DNA from: an uncultured Desulfovibrio sp.
GTDB taxonomy: Bacteria; Desulfobacterota; Desulfovibrionia; Desulfovibrionales; Desulfovibrionaceae
Assembly (NCBI GenBank): GCA_937926875.1
Contig: CALBAX010000015.1
Span: 35,200-99,199, forward strand
Reading direction: 5' to 3'
DNA: 64,000 nucleotides
Shown: positions 26,983-35,566 of the stretch, piece by piece
Numbering within the stretch: the stretch's first letter is position 1
Layout: the number at the start of each line of letters is the position of its first letter
Notes under the pieces: generated by a model
The model's input: only the letters and a program-made list of their open reading frames with translations
Told to the model about the DNA's origin: nothing
Databases searched by the model: none
Position numbers and translations under genes: made by a program

Positions 26983-27975
26983 ATGAGCACTGTTCGTCCG
27001 CGTACGGTTTCGGGCATGCGTCCCACCGGGCCGCTCCATCTGGGTCACTATTTCGGCGTCCTCAAGAACTGGGTGGAACTCCAGAACAGCGAGGAAGCCT
27101 ACTTCTTCGTGGCCGACTGGCACGCCCTGACCAGCGATTATGCCGACCCCTCCAATATCGCCACCAACGTGGAAGAAATGGTCAAGGACTGGGTGGCCGC
27201 CGGCCTGGACCCCGAAAAGTGCGTCATCTTCCGCCAGAGCTCCGTCAAGGAACATGCCGAACTGAGCCTGCTGCTCTCCATGATCACCCCTGTTTCCTGG
27301 CTGGAGCGCAACCCCACCTACAAGGAACAGCAGCAGCAGATCACCAACAAGGACCTGGGCAACGCGGGCTTCCTCTGCTACCCCGTGCTCATGGCCGCGG
27401 ACATCCTCATGTACCGGCCCCACGGCGTGCCCGTGGGCGAAGACCAGCTGCCCCACATGGAGCTGACCCGCGAGATCGCCCGCCGCTTCAACTACCTCTA
27501 CGGCGGCAACTTCTTCCCCGAGCCGCAGGCCATGCTCACCCCCGCGGCCAAGTGCCCCGGCCTGGACGGCCGCAAGATGTCCAAGAGCTACAACAACGGC
27601 ATCTTCCTGCGTGACACCATGGCCGACATCGAGCCCAAGGTGCGCGGCATGTTCACCGACCCGGCCCGCCTGCGCAAGAGCGATCCCGGCAACCCGGACG
27701 TCTGCAACCTCTTCCCCTACCATGTGCTGCTGGCCAGCCCCGAGGAGCAGGCCGAGATCCGCACCGGCTGTACCGGCGCCAGCTTCGGCTGTGTGGAATG
27801 CAAGAAGCGCTTCCTGAAGAACCTGGAAGCGTTCCTGGCTCCCCTGCAGGAACGCCGCGCCGCTCTGGCCGCCCGTCCCGGCGCCGTGGCCGAGATCCTG
27901 GCCGCCGGCAACGAACGCGCCCGCGCCTTCGCCTCCGCCACGCTGGCCGAAGTGCGCACCAAGATGGGGCTGTAA
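26983..27975 (+). CDS. trpS: Tryptophanyl-tRNA synthetase
   Basis: Charges tRNA-Trp. The 330-residue protein has class-I motifs: PTGPLHLGHYFG near residue 12 (HIGH motif) and DGRKMSKSYNN near residue 195 (KMSKS). Length is normal for bacterial TrpS. AAAGGAATC precedes the ATG. ruvX begins five bases after the stop, so trpS, ruvX and mltG form an operon. Confidence 0.97.
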   Translation: MSTVRPRTVSGMRPTGPLHLGHYFGVLKNWVELQNSEEAYFFVADWHALTSDYADPSNIATNVEEMVKDWVAAGLDPEKCVIFRQSSVKEHAELSLLLSMITPVSWLERNPTYKEQQQQITNKDLGNAGFLCYPVLMAADILMYRPHGVPVGEDQLPHMELTREIARRFNYLYGGNFFPEPQAMLTPAAKCPGLDGRKMSKSYNNGIFLRDTMADIEPKVRGMFTDPARLRKSDPGNPDVCNLFPYHVLLASPEEQAEIRTGCTGASFGCVECKKRFLKNLEAFLAPLQERRAALAARPGAVAEILAAGNERARAFASATLAEVRTKMGL

Positions 27976-27980
27976 GCGCC

Positions 27981-28418
27981 TTGAAGTGGGTAGGTATCGA
28001 CTACGGCCTGGCCCGCACGGGCCTGGCCGCCACCGACCCGGAAGGCATCATGGCCTATCCGCTGACCACCATCCGTCTGGCCGACTACGCCAACCGCAAG
28101 GAATTCCTGGCGGCGCTGGCCGGACGGATCCTCGAGGAGCGCCCTGACGCCGTGGTCATGGGCCTGCCCCTGCTCACCGACGGCACCGAGAGCATGACCA
28201 CCCGGCAGGTGCGCAACGTCACCGAGCGCCTCAAGCGCCGCGTGCCCCTGCCCTTCTATTTCATGTCCGAGCTGCTCAGCTCCGAGGCCGCCGAGCACGA
28301 ACTGCGCGAGGCGGGCCGCACGGGCCGCCGCTGCAAGGCCGTGCTGGACCAGCAGGCCGCCGTGCGCATCCTGGAGTCCTTCCTTTCCCTCAGCCCTGAC
28401 CAGCGGAGACCGGCATGA
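27981..28418 (+). CDS. ruvX: Putative Holliday junction resolvase / pre-16S rRNA nuclease
   Basis: A 145-residue YqgF-type nuclease of the RNase H fold, proposed to mature the 5-prime end of 16S rRNA or resolve recombination junctions. Motifs: WVGIDYGLARTGLA at the N-terminus (first acidic residue), VVMGLPLLTDGTES in the middle and VLDQQAAVRILE at the end. No ATG or GTG fits; the TTG at 27981 directly gives the family N-terminus LKWVGIDYG, five bases after the trpS stop. Translation is probably coupled to trpS. Its stop overlaps the mltG start (ATGA). Confidence 0.88.
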   Translation: MKWVGIDYGLARTGLAATDPEGIMAYPLTTIRLADYANRKEFLAALAGRILEERPDAVVMGLPLLTDGTESMTTRQVRNVTERLKRRVPLPFYFMSELLSSEAAEHELREAGRTGRRCKAVLDQQAAVRILESFLSLSPDQRRPA

Positions 28419-29461
28419 AGACCGTACTGCGCATCGTGGCTGTCCTTTTCCTGCTGGCGGCTGCCGCTGCCGGCTGGGCGGGATACGAGGCCTGGACCTT
28501 CCTCAAGACGCCCCCGGCCACACCGGGGCAGGAAGCCTTCTTCGACGTGGAGCCCGGCGCCAGCGTGCGCCGCGTGGCCGGCAAGCTGGAAGAACGCGGG
28601 CTCATCACCGATGCGCGCAAGTTCCTGCTGCTGGCCCGCTACAAACAATGGGACAGCCGCCTGCAGGCCGGACGCTTTGCCCTCAATACGGGCTGGCTGC
28701 CGGAACAGGTGCTGGATACCCTGGTCAACGGCCAGCCGGTGCTGTTCCGCGTCACCGTGCCCGAGGGCCTGACCTGGTGGCAGACCGGCAAGGTGCTGGA
28801 AGACGCCGGGCTGGTGCGCTTCGAGGACTTCCGCGCCGTCATCACGGACCCGGCCTTCTTGCGTCATTACGGCATCCCCTTCGATTCGGCCGAGGGCTTC
28901 CTCATGCCGGACACCTACCTGCTCAAGAAGGCCGACGTGCCCGACAAGGCCCAGGCCCGTGCCGTGGCCGGCCGCATGGTGGACAATTTCTGGCGCAAGG
29001 GCGACGCCCTCTGGCCCGGCGGCAAACGGCCCTCCCGCGACGAGCTGCGCCGCCTGGTGATCCTGGCCTCCGTCGTGGAGAAGGAGACCGCCTTTGCCGA
29101 CGAGCGGCCGCGCGTGGCCGGCGTCTATGCCAACCGCCTGCGCATCAACATGGCGCTCCAGGCCGACCCCACGGTCATCTACGGGCTGGGGCCCGGCTTT
29201 GACGGCAACCTGCGCCGCCGCCATCTGGACGACGCCAACAACATCTACAACACGTACCAGCGTCCCGGCCTGCCGCCCGGCCCCATCTGCTCGTTCGGCG
29301 CCAGTGCCCTGGCCGCGGCCATCACGCCCGAAGAGCACAAATACCTCTATTTCGTGGCCATCACCGACGGCGGCCGTCACGCTTTTTCCACCAACCTCGA
29401 CGATCATAACCGCGCCGTGCGCCAGTACCTCAAGAACCGTCGCGCCCAGCGCCAGCAATAA
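28415..29461 (+). CDS. mltG: Endolytic murein transglycosylase MltG (YceG family)
   Basis: Cuts nascent peptidoglycan strands at the outer face of the membrane. The 348-residue protein has one N-terminal membrane helix (residues 5-28), a LysM-like region (DVEPGASVRRVAGKLEERGLI) and the catalytic domain with ASVVEKETAFADERP, whose first glutamate is the expected catalytic residue, then QADPTVIYGLG, NTYQRPGLPPGPICSFG and KYLYFVAITDGGRHAFS. The start overlaps the ruvX stop by four bases. Confidence 0.94.
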   Translation: MKTVLRIVAVLFLLAAAAAGWAGYEAWTFLKTPPATPGQEAFFDVEPGASVRRVAGKLEERGLITDARKFLLLARYKQWDSRLQAGRFALNTGWLPEQVLDTLVNGQPVLFRVTVPEGLTWWQTGKVLEDAGLVRFEDFRAVITDPAFLRHYGIPFDSAEGFLMPDTYLLKKADVPDKAQARAVAGRMVDNFWRKGDALWPGGKRPSRDELRRLVILASVVEKETAFADERPRVAGVYANRLRINMALQADPTVIYGLGPGFDGNLRRRHLDDANNIYNTYQRPGLPPGPICSFGASALAAAITPEEHKYLYFVAITDGGRHAFSTNLDDHNRAVRQYLKNRRAQRQQ

Positions 29462-29475
29462 CAGGAAGGCAGGTC

Positions 29476-29712
29476 ATGAAGTATTTGATCATGGAAGATT
29501 TTTCCGGCCAGCCCGTGCCCTTCATCTTTCCCCGCCGCGTGGACCACGCCGACATGCGCGACCAGCTCCCTTACGGGCAGGTCATCTCCGCCGGTGTGGT
29601 GGAACACGGCCCCGAGGGCTTCGTCTGCCACGGCGGCAACGCCGAACTCAATGTCAAAGCCCGGCCAGAGGAAGACGCGGCCATCATCACCGAGGCCCTG
29701 CGCGTCCGGTAA
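29476..29712 (+). CDS. Small conserved-looking hypothetical protein
   Basis: A 78-residue acidic protein (MKYLIMEDFSGQPVPFIFP at the start) with a central stretch SAGVVEHGPEGFVCHGGNAELNVKARPEED. I do not recognise it. AGGAAGG lies upstream of the ATG and the gene follows mltG by 14 bases, so it is probably the last gene of the trpS operon. Confidence 0.7.
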   Translation: MKYLIMEDFSGQPVPFIFPRRVDHADMRDQLPYGQVISAGVVEHGPEGFVCHGGNAELNVKARPEEDAAIITEALRVR

Positions 29713-29714
29713 GG

Positions 29715-29880
29715 CCATATCTGCGAAGGACGGGGAAGGATCTTTGAGGGGGACCCCCTCATCCCTGCTGTCGATGCCCGTAGCTTCCTGCGTCGCAACG
29801 GGCACGGCCCTGCGGGCCGCCATCCGGTCGCTGCTAGCGCGAGAGGGGTTCCCCCCTCAAACTCCCCTTCCCCAGCGCGC
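29715..29880 (+). repeat. Dispersed intergenic repeat, copy B
   Basis: Starts with a G-rich arm (GGACGGGGAAGG), ends with CCCCTTCCCCAGCGCGC, and has the central block CGTCGCAACGGGCACGGCCC followed directly by TGCGGGCCGCCATCCGGTCG. The core is nearly identical to copy D (inverted) at 59531-59684. Confidence 0.7.
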
Positions 29881-29936
29881 TTTCATAACAGGACATCCCT
29901 CCAGCTCATGGGAGGGCATATCCCTGTCAAAACCAA

Positions 29937-29980
29937 ACGCGCCCGCGAGAACTCCGTCTCGCGGGCGCGTTTTATTTTTT
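29937..29980 (+). terminator. Strong terminator after trpS operon
   Basis: A perfect 14-bp stem, ACGCGCCCGCGAGA with its complement, a 6-base loop, then TTTATTTTTT. Confidence 0.9.
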
Positions 29981-30124
29981 CCGGGGAAAATATCCTCCCC
30001 CTTTATCAGGGCGCCGGGGAAGGCCTTCGTGTACCGGCAGCAACCGGGGGCCAAGAGGCCCTACCCGTCACGTGATGCAGAAAGCTGCGGACATCGGCAG
30101 CAGGCCCCTCAAAAAAACATCATC

Positions 30125-30901
30125 TCAGCGATCAAAAAAGCCGCTGACCGTCCCTTCCACTATCCCGGCACCACCGAAGCCGTGGGCATCCAGCACCTGC
30201 ATCACCTGCGGCCACAGGCCGTCAGGCAGGACAGCCGCCTGCAGGACAGGGCCCGGCGTCAGGCGCAGACGGAAATCCCCCAGGCCGGGCAAGGCGGCCA
30301 GGTCGGCTTCGGCAGCGGCCAGACGGGCCAGCAGGGCCGGTTCAGGATGCATGCCGTACGCCAGCCGGGTCAGCAGGCAGGGCCGGGCGGCCTGCTGCGG
30401 ATCGTCCAGTCCCCAGGCCGCGCCCAGATCGCGCAATTCCTGTTTGCGGAGCCCGGCCAGCGCCAGGGGCGAGAGCACGCCCGCCTCGCGCACGGCCCGC
30501 TGTCCGGGCCGGAAGGCGGTCAGGTCATCGGCATTGCTGCCGTCACAGAGGATGCGGCAGCCGCCCGCGGCGGCCAGGGCTTCGCGCAGACGGCGCATGA
30601 GGGCCCGCTTGCAGGCATAGCAGCGCTCCCGGCTGTTCACCGCCACTTCAGGCAGGGGAAGGGGATCGTGCCGCACTTCCAGCAGGGGCAGTCCCTGTGC
30701 CCGGGCCCAGCGCCGCGCCGCCGCGCTCTCGGCCTGCGGCACATGCGGCCCCGTGGCGTGCAGGGCCAGCACGTCGCAGCCCGCACGCCGCAGGGCGAAA
30801 CAGAGGAAACGGCTGTCCAGCCCGCCGGAAAAGGCCACGGCCAGCGGCCAGTGCCGCAGCACGGGCAGCAGGGCCTGCCAGCGGGCTTCGGGGGCTACCA
30901 C
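30125..30901 (-). CDS. larE: LarE-type ATP-dependent sulfur transferase
   Basis: A PP-loop enzyme of the LarE family, which inserts sulfur in synthesis of the nickel-pincer cofactor of lactate racemase. It has the PP-loop AVAFSGGLDSRFL, the LarE-type NSRERCYACKRALM, DGSNADDLTAFRPGQRA and SPLALAGLRKQELR. Three cysteines (CYAC and ARPC) could coordinate a cluster, as in iron-sulfur types of LarE; that is inference. I chose the GTG at 30901, overlapping the hisF stop, since it gives the usual distance to the PP-loop; ATG 30946 is the alternative. No larA, larB or larC is in the window. Confidence 0.82.
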   Translation of the reverse strand: MVAPEARWQALLPVLRHWPLAVAFSGGLDSRFLCFALRRAGCDVLALHATGPHVPQAESAAARRWARAQGLPLLEVRHDPLPLPEVAVNSRERCYACKRALMRRLREALAAAGGCRILCDGSNADDLTAFRPGQRAVREAGVLSPLALAGLRKQELRDLGAAWGLDDPQQAARPCLLTRLAYGMHPEPALLARLAAAEADLAALPGLGDFRLRLTPGPVLQAAVLPDGLWPQVMQVLDAHGFGGAGIVEGTVSGFFDR

Positions 30902-31674
30902 GTCAGGCGGACCTTGGCGCCCTTCCCGGCCATGACTTCCTTGCACTGGCGGATGGTGTACTGCCCGTAGTGCACGATGGAAGCGATGAGCGCCGCCGAG
31001 GCACCGCCCTTGCTCACGGCATCGTACATGTGTTCGGGCGCGCCCGCACCACCGGAAGCGATGACCGGGATGGACACGGCGTCCACGATGGCCCGGGTCA
31101 GGGTCAGCTCGTAGCCGTCACGGGTGCCGTCGGCGTCGATGGAGTTGATGCAGAGCTCGCCCGCGCCCAGCTTCTGGCATTTGCGCGCCCATTCGATGGC
31201 GTCGATGCCCATGCGACGGCGGCCGCCCTGGATGACGATCTCGTAGCCGGAGGGGATGCTCTCGCTCACGGGCACGCGCAGCACGTCCATGCCCACCACG
31301 ATGGCCTGCGAGCCGAAGGCCGCCGCGCCGTCGGCCACCAGGTCGGGATTGCGCACGGCCGCGGAGTTGATGGAGACCTTTTCGGCCCCGGCATTGAGCA
31401 CGGCGCGCATGTCGGCCACGGACGAGATGCCGCCGCCCACGCTGAAGGGGATGAAGATCTGCGAGGCCACGCGTTCCACCACGTCCAGGAAGATGCCGCG
31501 TTCCTCGGCCGAGGCCGTGATGTCGTAAAAGACGATCTCGTCCGCGCCTTCCTCATAATAGCGCCGGGCGCTCTCCACGGGGTCGCCGATGTCCACATTG
31601 CCCTGGAACTTGATGCCCTTGGTCAGGCGGCCGGCGCGCACGTCCAGGCAGGGGATGACTCGTTTGCTAAGCAT
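30895..31674 (-). CDS. hisF: Imidazole glycerol phosphate synthase, cyclase subunit
   Basis: HisF is the cyclase half of the glutamine-dependent enzyme forming imidazole glycerol phosphate and AICAR in histidine synthesis. The 259-residue barrel starts MLSKRVIPCLDVRAGRLTKG with the catalytic Asp11, and has the second catalytic aspartate in SIDADGTRDGYEL, and the phosphate loop VIASGGAGAPEH. The start lies within the last codons of hisH (8-base overlap). Other his genes are not in the window, but the sequence is canonical HisF rather than a surface-sugar paralogue. Confidence 0.95.
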   Translation of the reverse strand: MLSKRVIPCLDVRAGRLTKGIKFQGNVDIGDPVESARRYYEEGADEIVFYDITASAEERGIFLDVVERVASQIFIPFSVGGGISSVADMRAVLNAGAEKVSINSAAVRNPDLVADGAAAFGSQAIVVGMDVLRVPVSESIPSGYEIVIQGGRRRMGIDAIEWARKCQKLGAGELCINSIDADGTRDGYELTLTRAIVDAVSIPVIASGGAGAPEHMYDAVSKGGASAALIASIVHYGQYTIRQCKEVMAGKGAKVRLTW

Positions 31675-32305
31675 GGCGCACCTCGTCGCAGTAATCATAG
31701 AAATTGCGCAGCACGGTCAGGCCGGGGCGGCCGCTCTTTTCCAGATGGCACTGCACGGCCCAGAGGCCGTCGCGGCCGTAGACCGAGCAGAACTCCTTCC
31801 CGTAGACCGTGGTGGCCATGACCAGTTCGGGCGCGGGCTCCACATAGTAGCTGTGCACGAAATAGAATTCCGCACCGGGTTCGATGCCATGCAGCAGACG
31901 GCCCGGACGCACCACCTCAAGGCTGTTCCAGCCCATGTGCGGCACAGGGGCGGGGCTGCCGTCCTCTTCCTTCATATGATCGGGGAAACGCACGCAGCGG
32001 CCGGGCACGATGCCCAGGGTGCGCACGTCGTTCTCCTCGCTGTGCTCCAGCAGGATCTGGCAGCCCAGGCAGATGCCCAGCAGGGGCTGGCCTTCGGCCA
32101 CGGCACGGCGCAGCACGCTGTCCAGGCCGGCGGAGGCCAGGGCCTCCATGGCCTGCCCGGCGGCGCCCACACCGGGGAAGATGATGCCCTGGGCCTGCTC
32201 CAGCTCCGCAGGATCGGCGGTGATGCGGCAGGGGATGCCCAGATGCTCCAGCGCACGGCGCACGCTGGTCTGGTTGCCTGCCTTGTATTCGAGAATGGCG
32301 AGCAT
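31667..32305 (-). CDS. hisH: Imidazole glycerol phosphate synthase, glutamine amidotransferase subunit
   Basis: HisH supplies ammonia to HisF by hydrolysing glutamine. The 212-residue protein has the class-I amidotransferase triad: nucleophile Cys in LLGICLGCQILLEHSEE, and His/Glu in QCHLEKSG. The oxyanion strand motif IIFPGVGAAGQAM is also present. The residue after GICLG is Cys rather than the usual Met, and QCHLEKSG replaces the common QFHPEKSG; both seem tolerable. It is the first gene of the hisH-hisF-larE group. Confidence 0.93.
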   Translation of the reverse strand: MLAILEYKAGNQTSVRRALEHLGIPCRITADPAELEQAQGIIFPGVGAAGQAMEALASAGLDSVLRRAVAEGQPLLGICLGCQILLEHSEENDVRTLGIVPGRCVRFPDHMKEEDGSPAPVPHMGWNSLEVVRPGRLLHGIEPGAEFYFVHSYYVEPAPELVMATTVYGKEFCSVYGRDGLWAVQCHLEKSGRPGLTVLRNFYDYCDEVRHA

Positions 32306-32617
32306 GAAGAAATCCTTTGCTGCACGGTGATGGGAAAGCTTGGAATATACGCGTTTCGCCCGGCACAGGCAATGCGCCCCCGGGGGCCGCGCTGCGTGAC
32401 CGGGCCACAGCCCCGGCCTGCGGGGCCGGAGGGCCGCCGCAGGCCCATTTTATCACTATTTTTAAGAAAATAGTGATAAAAATACTCTCAAAAATCACGT
32501 TTATTTAATTTTTATCTCTTTATTTTCCATATGTTAATAAAAAAATAAAACGTGACAAAAATATCCATATCAGTTTACTCTGCCTTTACCCCGTCGCACA
32601 ACCTGTGGAGGTGGTCC
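32306..32617. other. Divergent promoter region with AT-rich block
   Basis: 312 bases between hisH (leftward) and the TauE gene (rightward). The part 32448-32560 is very AT-rich and begins with a 15-bp perfect palindrome, listed separately. The rest, next to hisH, is GC-rich without visible signals. Confidence 0.5.
32448..32481. promoter_or_regulatory. Perfect 15-bp inverted repeat, candidate operator
   Basis: Arms TTTTATCACTATTTT (32448-32462) and AAAATAGTGATAAAA (32467-32481) are exact complements around a 4-base centre. The location between divergent genes, 137 bases before the TauE start, suggests a regulator site; an AT-rich terminator is the alternative because T- and A-runs flank the arms. 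Confidence 0.55.
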
Positions 32618-33496
32618 ATGTACTTTCCCGTTTCCGGTATCGAGTGTCACCCCCTGGTACCCGTCCTGGCGGCCATGGGCATTTCGTTCGTCACGTCCAT
32701 GGGCGGCCTGTCGGGAGCCTTCCTGCTCCTGCCCTTCCAGATGAGCTTCCTGGGCTACACCAGCCCCGGCGTCAGCGCCACCAACCATCTTTTCAACGTG
32801 CTGGCCTGTCCCGGCGGCATCGTGCGCTACGCCCGCGAGGGGCGCCTGCTCTGGCCGCTGGCCCTGACCGTGGCCGTGGGCACCCTGCCCGGCATCGTGC
32901 TGGGCTCGCTGGTCCGCGTCTACTGGCTGCCGGACGAGAGCCGCTTCAAGGTCTTCGCCGGTCTGCTGCTGCTCTGGATCTTCTGGCGCATGTTCCGTGA
33001 CCTGCGCAGGCCCGCCGCGCCCGCCCGCAAGGGCGGCGGCATGGCCCGGATCCATGTGGAGCGCTGGGACCGCTCCCGTCTGGTCTTCACGTTCGGTGAC
33101 GCACGGTACTCCGTCAGCTGCCCGCGCCTGGCGGCCCTCAGCCTGGGCATCGGTCTGGCGGGCGGCATCTACGGCATCGGCGGCGGCGCCATCCTTTCCC
33201 CCTTCCTGGTCAGCATCTTCGGCCTGCCCGTCCATGCCATCGCCGGGGCCCTGCTGCTGGGCACCTTCCTGGCCTCGCTGGCCGGGGTGCTGGGCTATGG
33301 CTTCCTGGGCCTGTTCTCCTCGCTGGGCGGCATCGGCGCCGATCCCCTGCTGGGCCTGCTGCTGGGCCTGGGCGGGCTCATGGGCAGCTATCTGGGGGCC
33401 CGCTGCCAGCGCTTCGTGCCTGCGCGCCGCATCAAGTGGGGACTGGCCCTGATCCTGCTCTTCACGTCCCTGCGTTACCTGTGGCAGGGCCTCTAG
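32618..33496 (+). CDS. TauE/SafE family anion exporter
   Basis: A 292-residue membrane protein with about eight spans, of the TauE/SafE family linked to export of sulfite, sulfoacetate or other small anions. The two repeats begin with AAMGISFVTSMGGLSGAFLLLP and GIGLAGGIYGIGGGAILSPFLVS, the family hallmark glycine-rich segments. A hydrophilic loop of about 45 residues separates the halves. GGAGGTGG precedes the ATG at 32618. In a sulfate reducer a sulfur oxyanion is a reasonable substrate, but that is inference. Confidence 0.85.
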   Translation: MYFPVSGIECHPLVPVLAAMGISFVTSMGGLSGAFLLLPFQMSFLGYTSPGVSATNHLFNVLACPGGIVRYAREGRLLWPLALTVAVGTLPGIVLGSLVRVYWLPDESRFKVFAGLLLLWIFWRMFRDLRRPAAPARKGGGMARIHVERWDRSRLVFTFGDARYSVSCPRLAALSLGIGLAGGIYGIGGGAILSPFLVSIFGLPVHAIAGALLLGTFLASLAGVLGYGFLGLFSSLGGIGADPLLGLLLGLGGLMGSYLGARCQRFVPARRIKWGLALILLFTSLRYLWQGL

Positions 33497-33794
33497 CGGC
33501 CCGCGCCGCCCGGCTTCAGGCCGGCACGACACAGCCGGGACAGGGGCAGGCGCGGCCAGCCGCCCTCCCCGATGCCCGTTTCCCCTTGCCCTGCCGCGTG
33601 AAAAAAGCCATCCTTCCGCAGTCGGGACATGGATGCCCCTGCACCCGGATGCCGCTGCCCGCCTGCGGGGAACACGCCGGGGAAAGGGCGCGTCCGTCCT
33701 ACCGGCAGGCAGGGGCGTCCCGCGCCCTTCTGTCCCTATAACGTGCCAGCCCGGGGAGGCCCCACCGGAGCCCGTCCCCCATCGAAGGAACGTC

Positions 33795-34625
33795 ATGAAA
33801 CCCTCAGCTTCCCTGCCCATCGGCATCTTTGATTCCGGCATGGGCGGCCTGACCGTGCTCAAAGCCATCTCCGGCCGCCTGCCCGGCGAGAACCTGCTCT
33901 ACCTCGGTGATACGGCCCGCCTGCCCTACGGCACCAAAAGCCGTGACACCATCATCCGCTACACGCTCAAGGCTGCGGGCCGGCTGGTGGACGAGGGCGT
34001 CAAGATGCTGGTGGTGGCCTGCAACACCGCCACTTCCGCCGCCCTGCCGGAACTGCGCGAACACTTCGCGCCCCTGCCCGTCCTCGGGGTCGTGCGCCCC
34101 GGTGCCGAGGCCGCCGTGACCGCCAGCCGCAACAAGCGCATCGTGGTCATCGCCACCGAAGCCACCATCGCCGGCGGCGCCTATCAGCAGGCCATCGCCT
34201 CCCTGTGTCCCGAGGCCCGTGTCCAGGGCAGGGCCTGCACCCTTTTCGTGCCCCTGGCCGAGGAAGGCTGGATGGACGGCCCCATCGTCGAGGGCATCGC
34301 CAGCCGCTATCTGGGCGACCTGTTCGCCCCGGAACGTCCCGACAGGCCCGATACCCTGGTGCTGGGCTGCACGCACTTCCCCCTGTTCCGGGAGGCCCTG
34401 CGCCATGTGGTGGGCGATGACGTGCGCATCGTGGATTCGGCCGAGACAGCCGCCGTGGCCGTGGAGGATCGCCTGCGCGGGCTGGACCTGCTGCGCCGGG
34501 AAGACGGCCCCGGCTCCCACCGTTTCATGACCACGGACAACGTGCTGCGCTTCATCCGCACCGGCAGCATCTTTTTGGGGCATCCGCTCAAGAGTGCCGA
34601 AGTCAGCCTGGTGGATCTTTCCTGA
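33795..34625 (+). CDS. murI: Glutamate racemase
   Basis: Makes D-glutamate for peptidoglycan. The 276-residue protein has IGIFDSGMGGLTVLKAI at the N-terminus and both catalytic cysteines: LVVACNTATSAAL and LVLGCTHFPLF. GAAGGAA precedes the ATG at 33795, and the upstream open codons are proline/arginine-rich and unlike the family. It stands alone between the TauE gene and the HU gene. Confidence 0.96.
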   Translation: MKPSASLPIGIFDSGMGGLTVLKAISGRLPGENLLYLGDTARLPYGTKSRDTIIRYTLKAAGRLVDEGVKMLVVACNTATSAALPELREHFAPLPVLGVVRPGAEAAVTASRNKRIVVIATEATIAGGAYQQAIASLCPEARVQGRACTLFVPLAEEGWMDGPIVEGIASRYLGDLFAPERPDRPDTLVLGCTHFPLFREALRHVVGDDVRIVDSAETAAVAVEDRLRGLDLLRREDGPGSHRFMTTDNVLRFIRTGSIFLGHPLKSAEVSLVDLS

Positions 34626-34707
34626 CCATCTGCGGACGCGTCCCGGCCGCCGCTCCGCCCGAAAAGTCCCTGATGCCCGGAAAACTTTGATATATGGGCA
34701 TTTTCCA

Positions 34708-34737
34708 TTGACACGGGCCAAGACCATAACGTATGGA
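34708..34737 (+). promoter_or_regulatory. Possible sigma-70 promoter of the HU gene
   Basis: TTGACA (34708-34713), an 18-base spacer, then TATGGA (34732-34737); the -35 is perfect but the -10 is weak. Confidence 0.4.
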
Positions 34738-34791
34738 TGCCCTGTCTGGCCTACATATTGAAACCCGAAACTCTTTTTTTGGAGTATAACT

Positions 34792-35067
34792 ATGACCAAA
34801 GCTGAGCTTGTTGAAAAGATCCATGCCAAGGCCGGCCTGCCCACCAAAGCCAAGGCCGAAGAAGCCCTCGACGCCGTCGTGGCTGCCCTGCGCGAAGCCC
34901 TCGCTTCCGGCGAATCCGTGACCTTCACCGGTTTCGGCAGCTTCAAAGTGGTTGAGCGCGCCGCCCGCAAGGGTCGCAATCCCCGCACCGGCAAGGAGAT
35001 CACCATCCCTGCCAGCAAGGTTGCCAAGTTCACCCCCGGCAAGGGGCTGAAGGACGCCATCAAGTAG
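34792..35067 (+). CDS. HU family DNA-binding protein
   Basis: A 91-residue histone-like protein that bends DNA. It has the HU signature GFGSFKVVERAARKGRNPRTG including the beta-arm proline, and begins MTKAELVEKIHAKAGL. GGAG lies seven bases before the ATG. A TTGACA hexamer at 34708 with TATGGA 18 bases later is a possible promoter. A terminator follows at 35088. Confidence 0.96.
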   Translation: MTKAELVEKIHAKAGLPTKAKAEEALDAVVAALREALASGESVTFTGFGSFKVVERAARKGRNPRTGKEITIPASKVAKFTPGKGLKDAIK

Positions 35068-35087
35068 TATTTCGCTCAGCGGATCCG

Positions 35088-35120
35088 GCGGCGTCCTCTT
35101 CCGGGGGCGCCGCTTTTTTT
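35088..35120 (+). terminator. Terminator after HU gene
   Basis: GCGGCG(T)CC stem pairing with GGGCGCCGC, followed by seven T residues. Confidence 0.85.
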
Positions 35121-35302
35121 ATGGTCCGTCGGGCCCTTCGGCAGCTTGCCCTTTGCGCTCCGGGCCCAAAAGTGCTATATGCTTCTGGCTGTTCTGCCGG
35201 GCAGGCCCACGGCCATGGCCCGGCAGCCCGCAGACGACGCACCGCCCACAGCCATGCCTGTCAGCAGGATGGCTACAGGAGGCGGCGCGGTCTGCTCCGC
35301 AC

Positions 35303-35392
35303 GGAGGGGTGGCAGAGCGGTTGATTGCGGCGGTCTTGAAAACCGCTGAAGGTTCACGCCTTCCGGGGGTTCAAATCCCTCCCCCTCCGCCA
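35303..35392 (+). tRNA. tRNA-Ser (anticodon UGA)
   Basis: A 90-base class-II tRNA with acceptor stem GGAGGGG/CCCCTCC, anticodon TGA at 35337-35339 in the loop CTTGAAA closed by GCGGT/ACCGC, a long variable arm, T-loop GTTCAAATC and an encoded CCA. It reads UCA serine codons. Its 3-prime end is the integration target of the element that follows. Confidence 0.95.
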
Positions 35393-35393
35393 A
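35375..35393 (+). other. attL: tRNA-Ser 3-prime end
   Basis: The segment ATCCCTCCCCCTCCGCCAA is the tRNA end. A copy with a 3-base deletion is at 52967-52982, marking the other boundary of the integrated element. Confidence 0.7.
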
Positions 35394-35566
35394 ACTAGAG
35401 TTCACCAAAGTTCGTAGAAGTCCGCAACGCCTTGAGCTGCGCGGACTTTCTTCGTTTTTGAGGTTCGTTGAAGTCCGCCAAAGTTCATAGACAGCCGCGA
35501 AATATGGGGGTACGTTTGTGGGGTATCTGAAAAAACATACCCCCTTGAAAGTCAGGAGTACCCCCA

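Larger units (their letters stand above)
29713..30124. other. Intergenic region with repeat copy B and terminator
   Basis: 412 bases between the converging hypothetical gene and larE. It holds a full copy of the dispersed repeat (29715-29880) and a strong terminator (29937-29980). The remaining about 140 bases next to larE show no gene. Confidence 0.6.
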
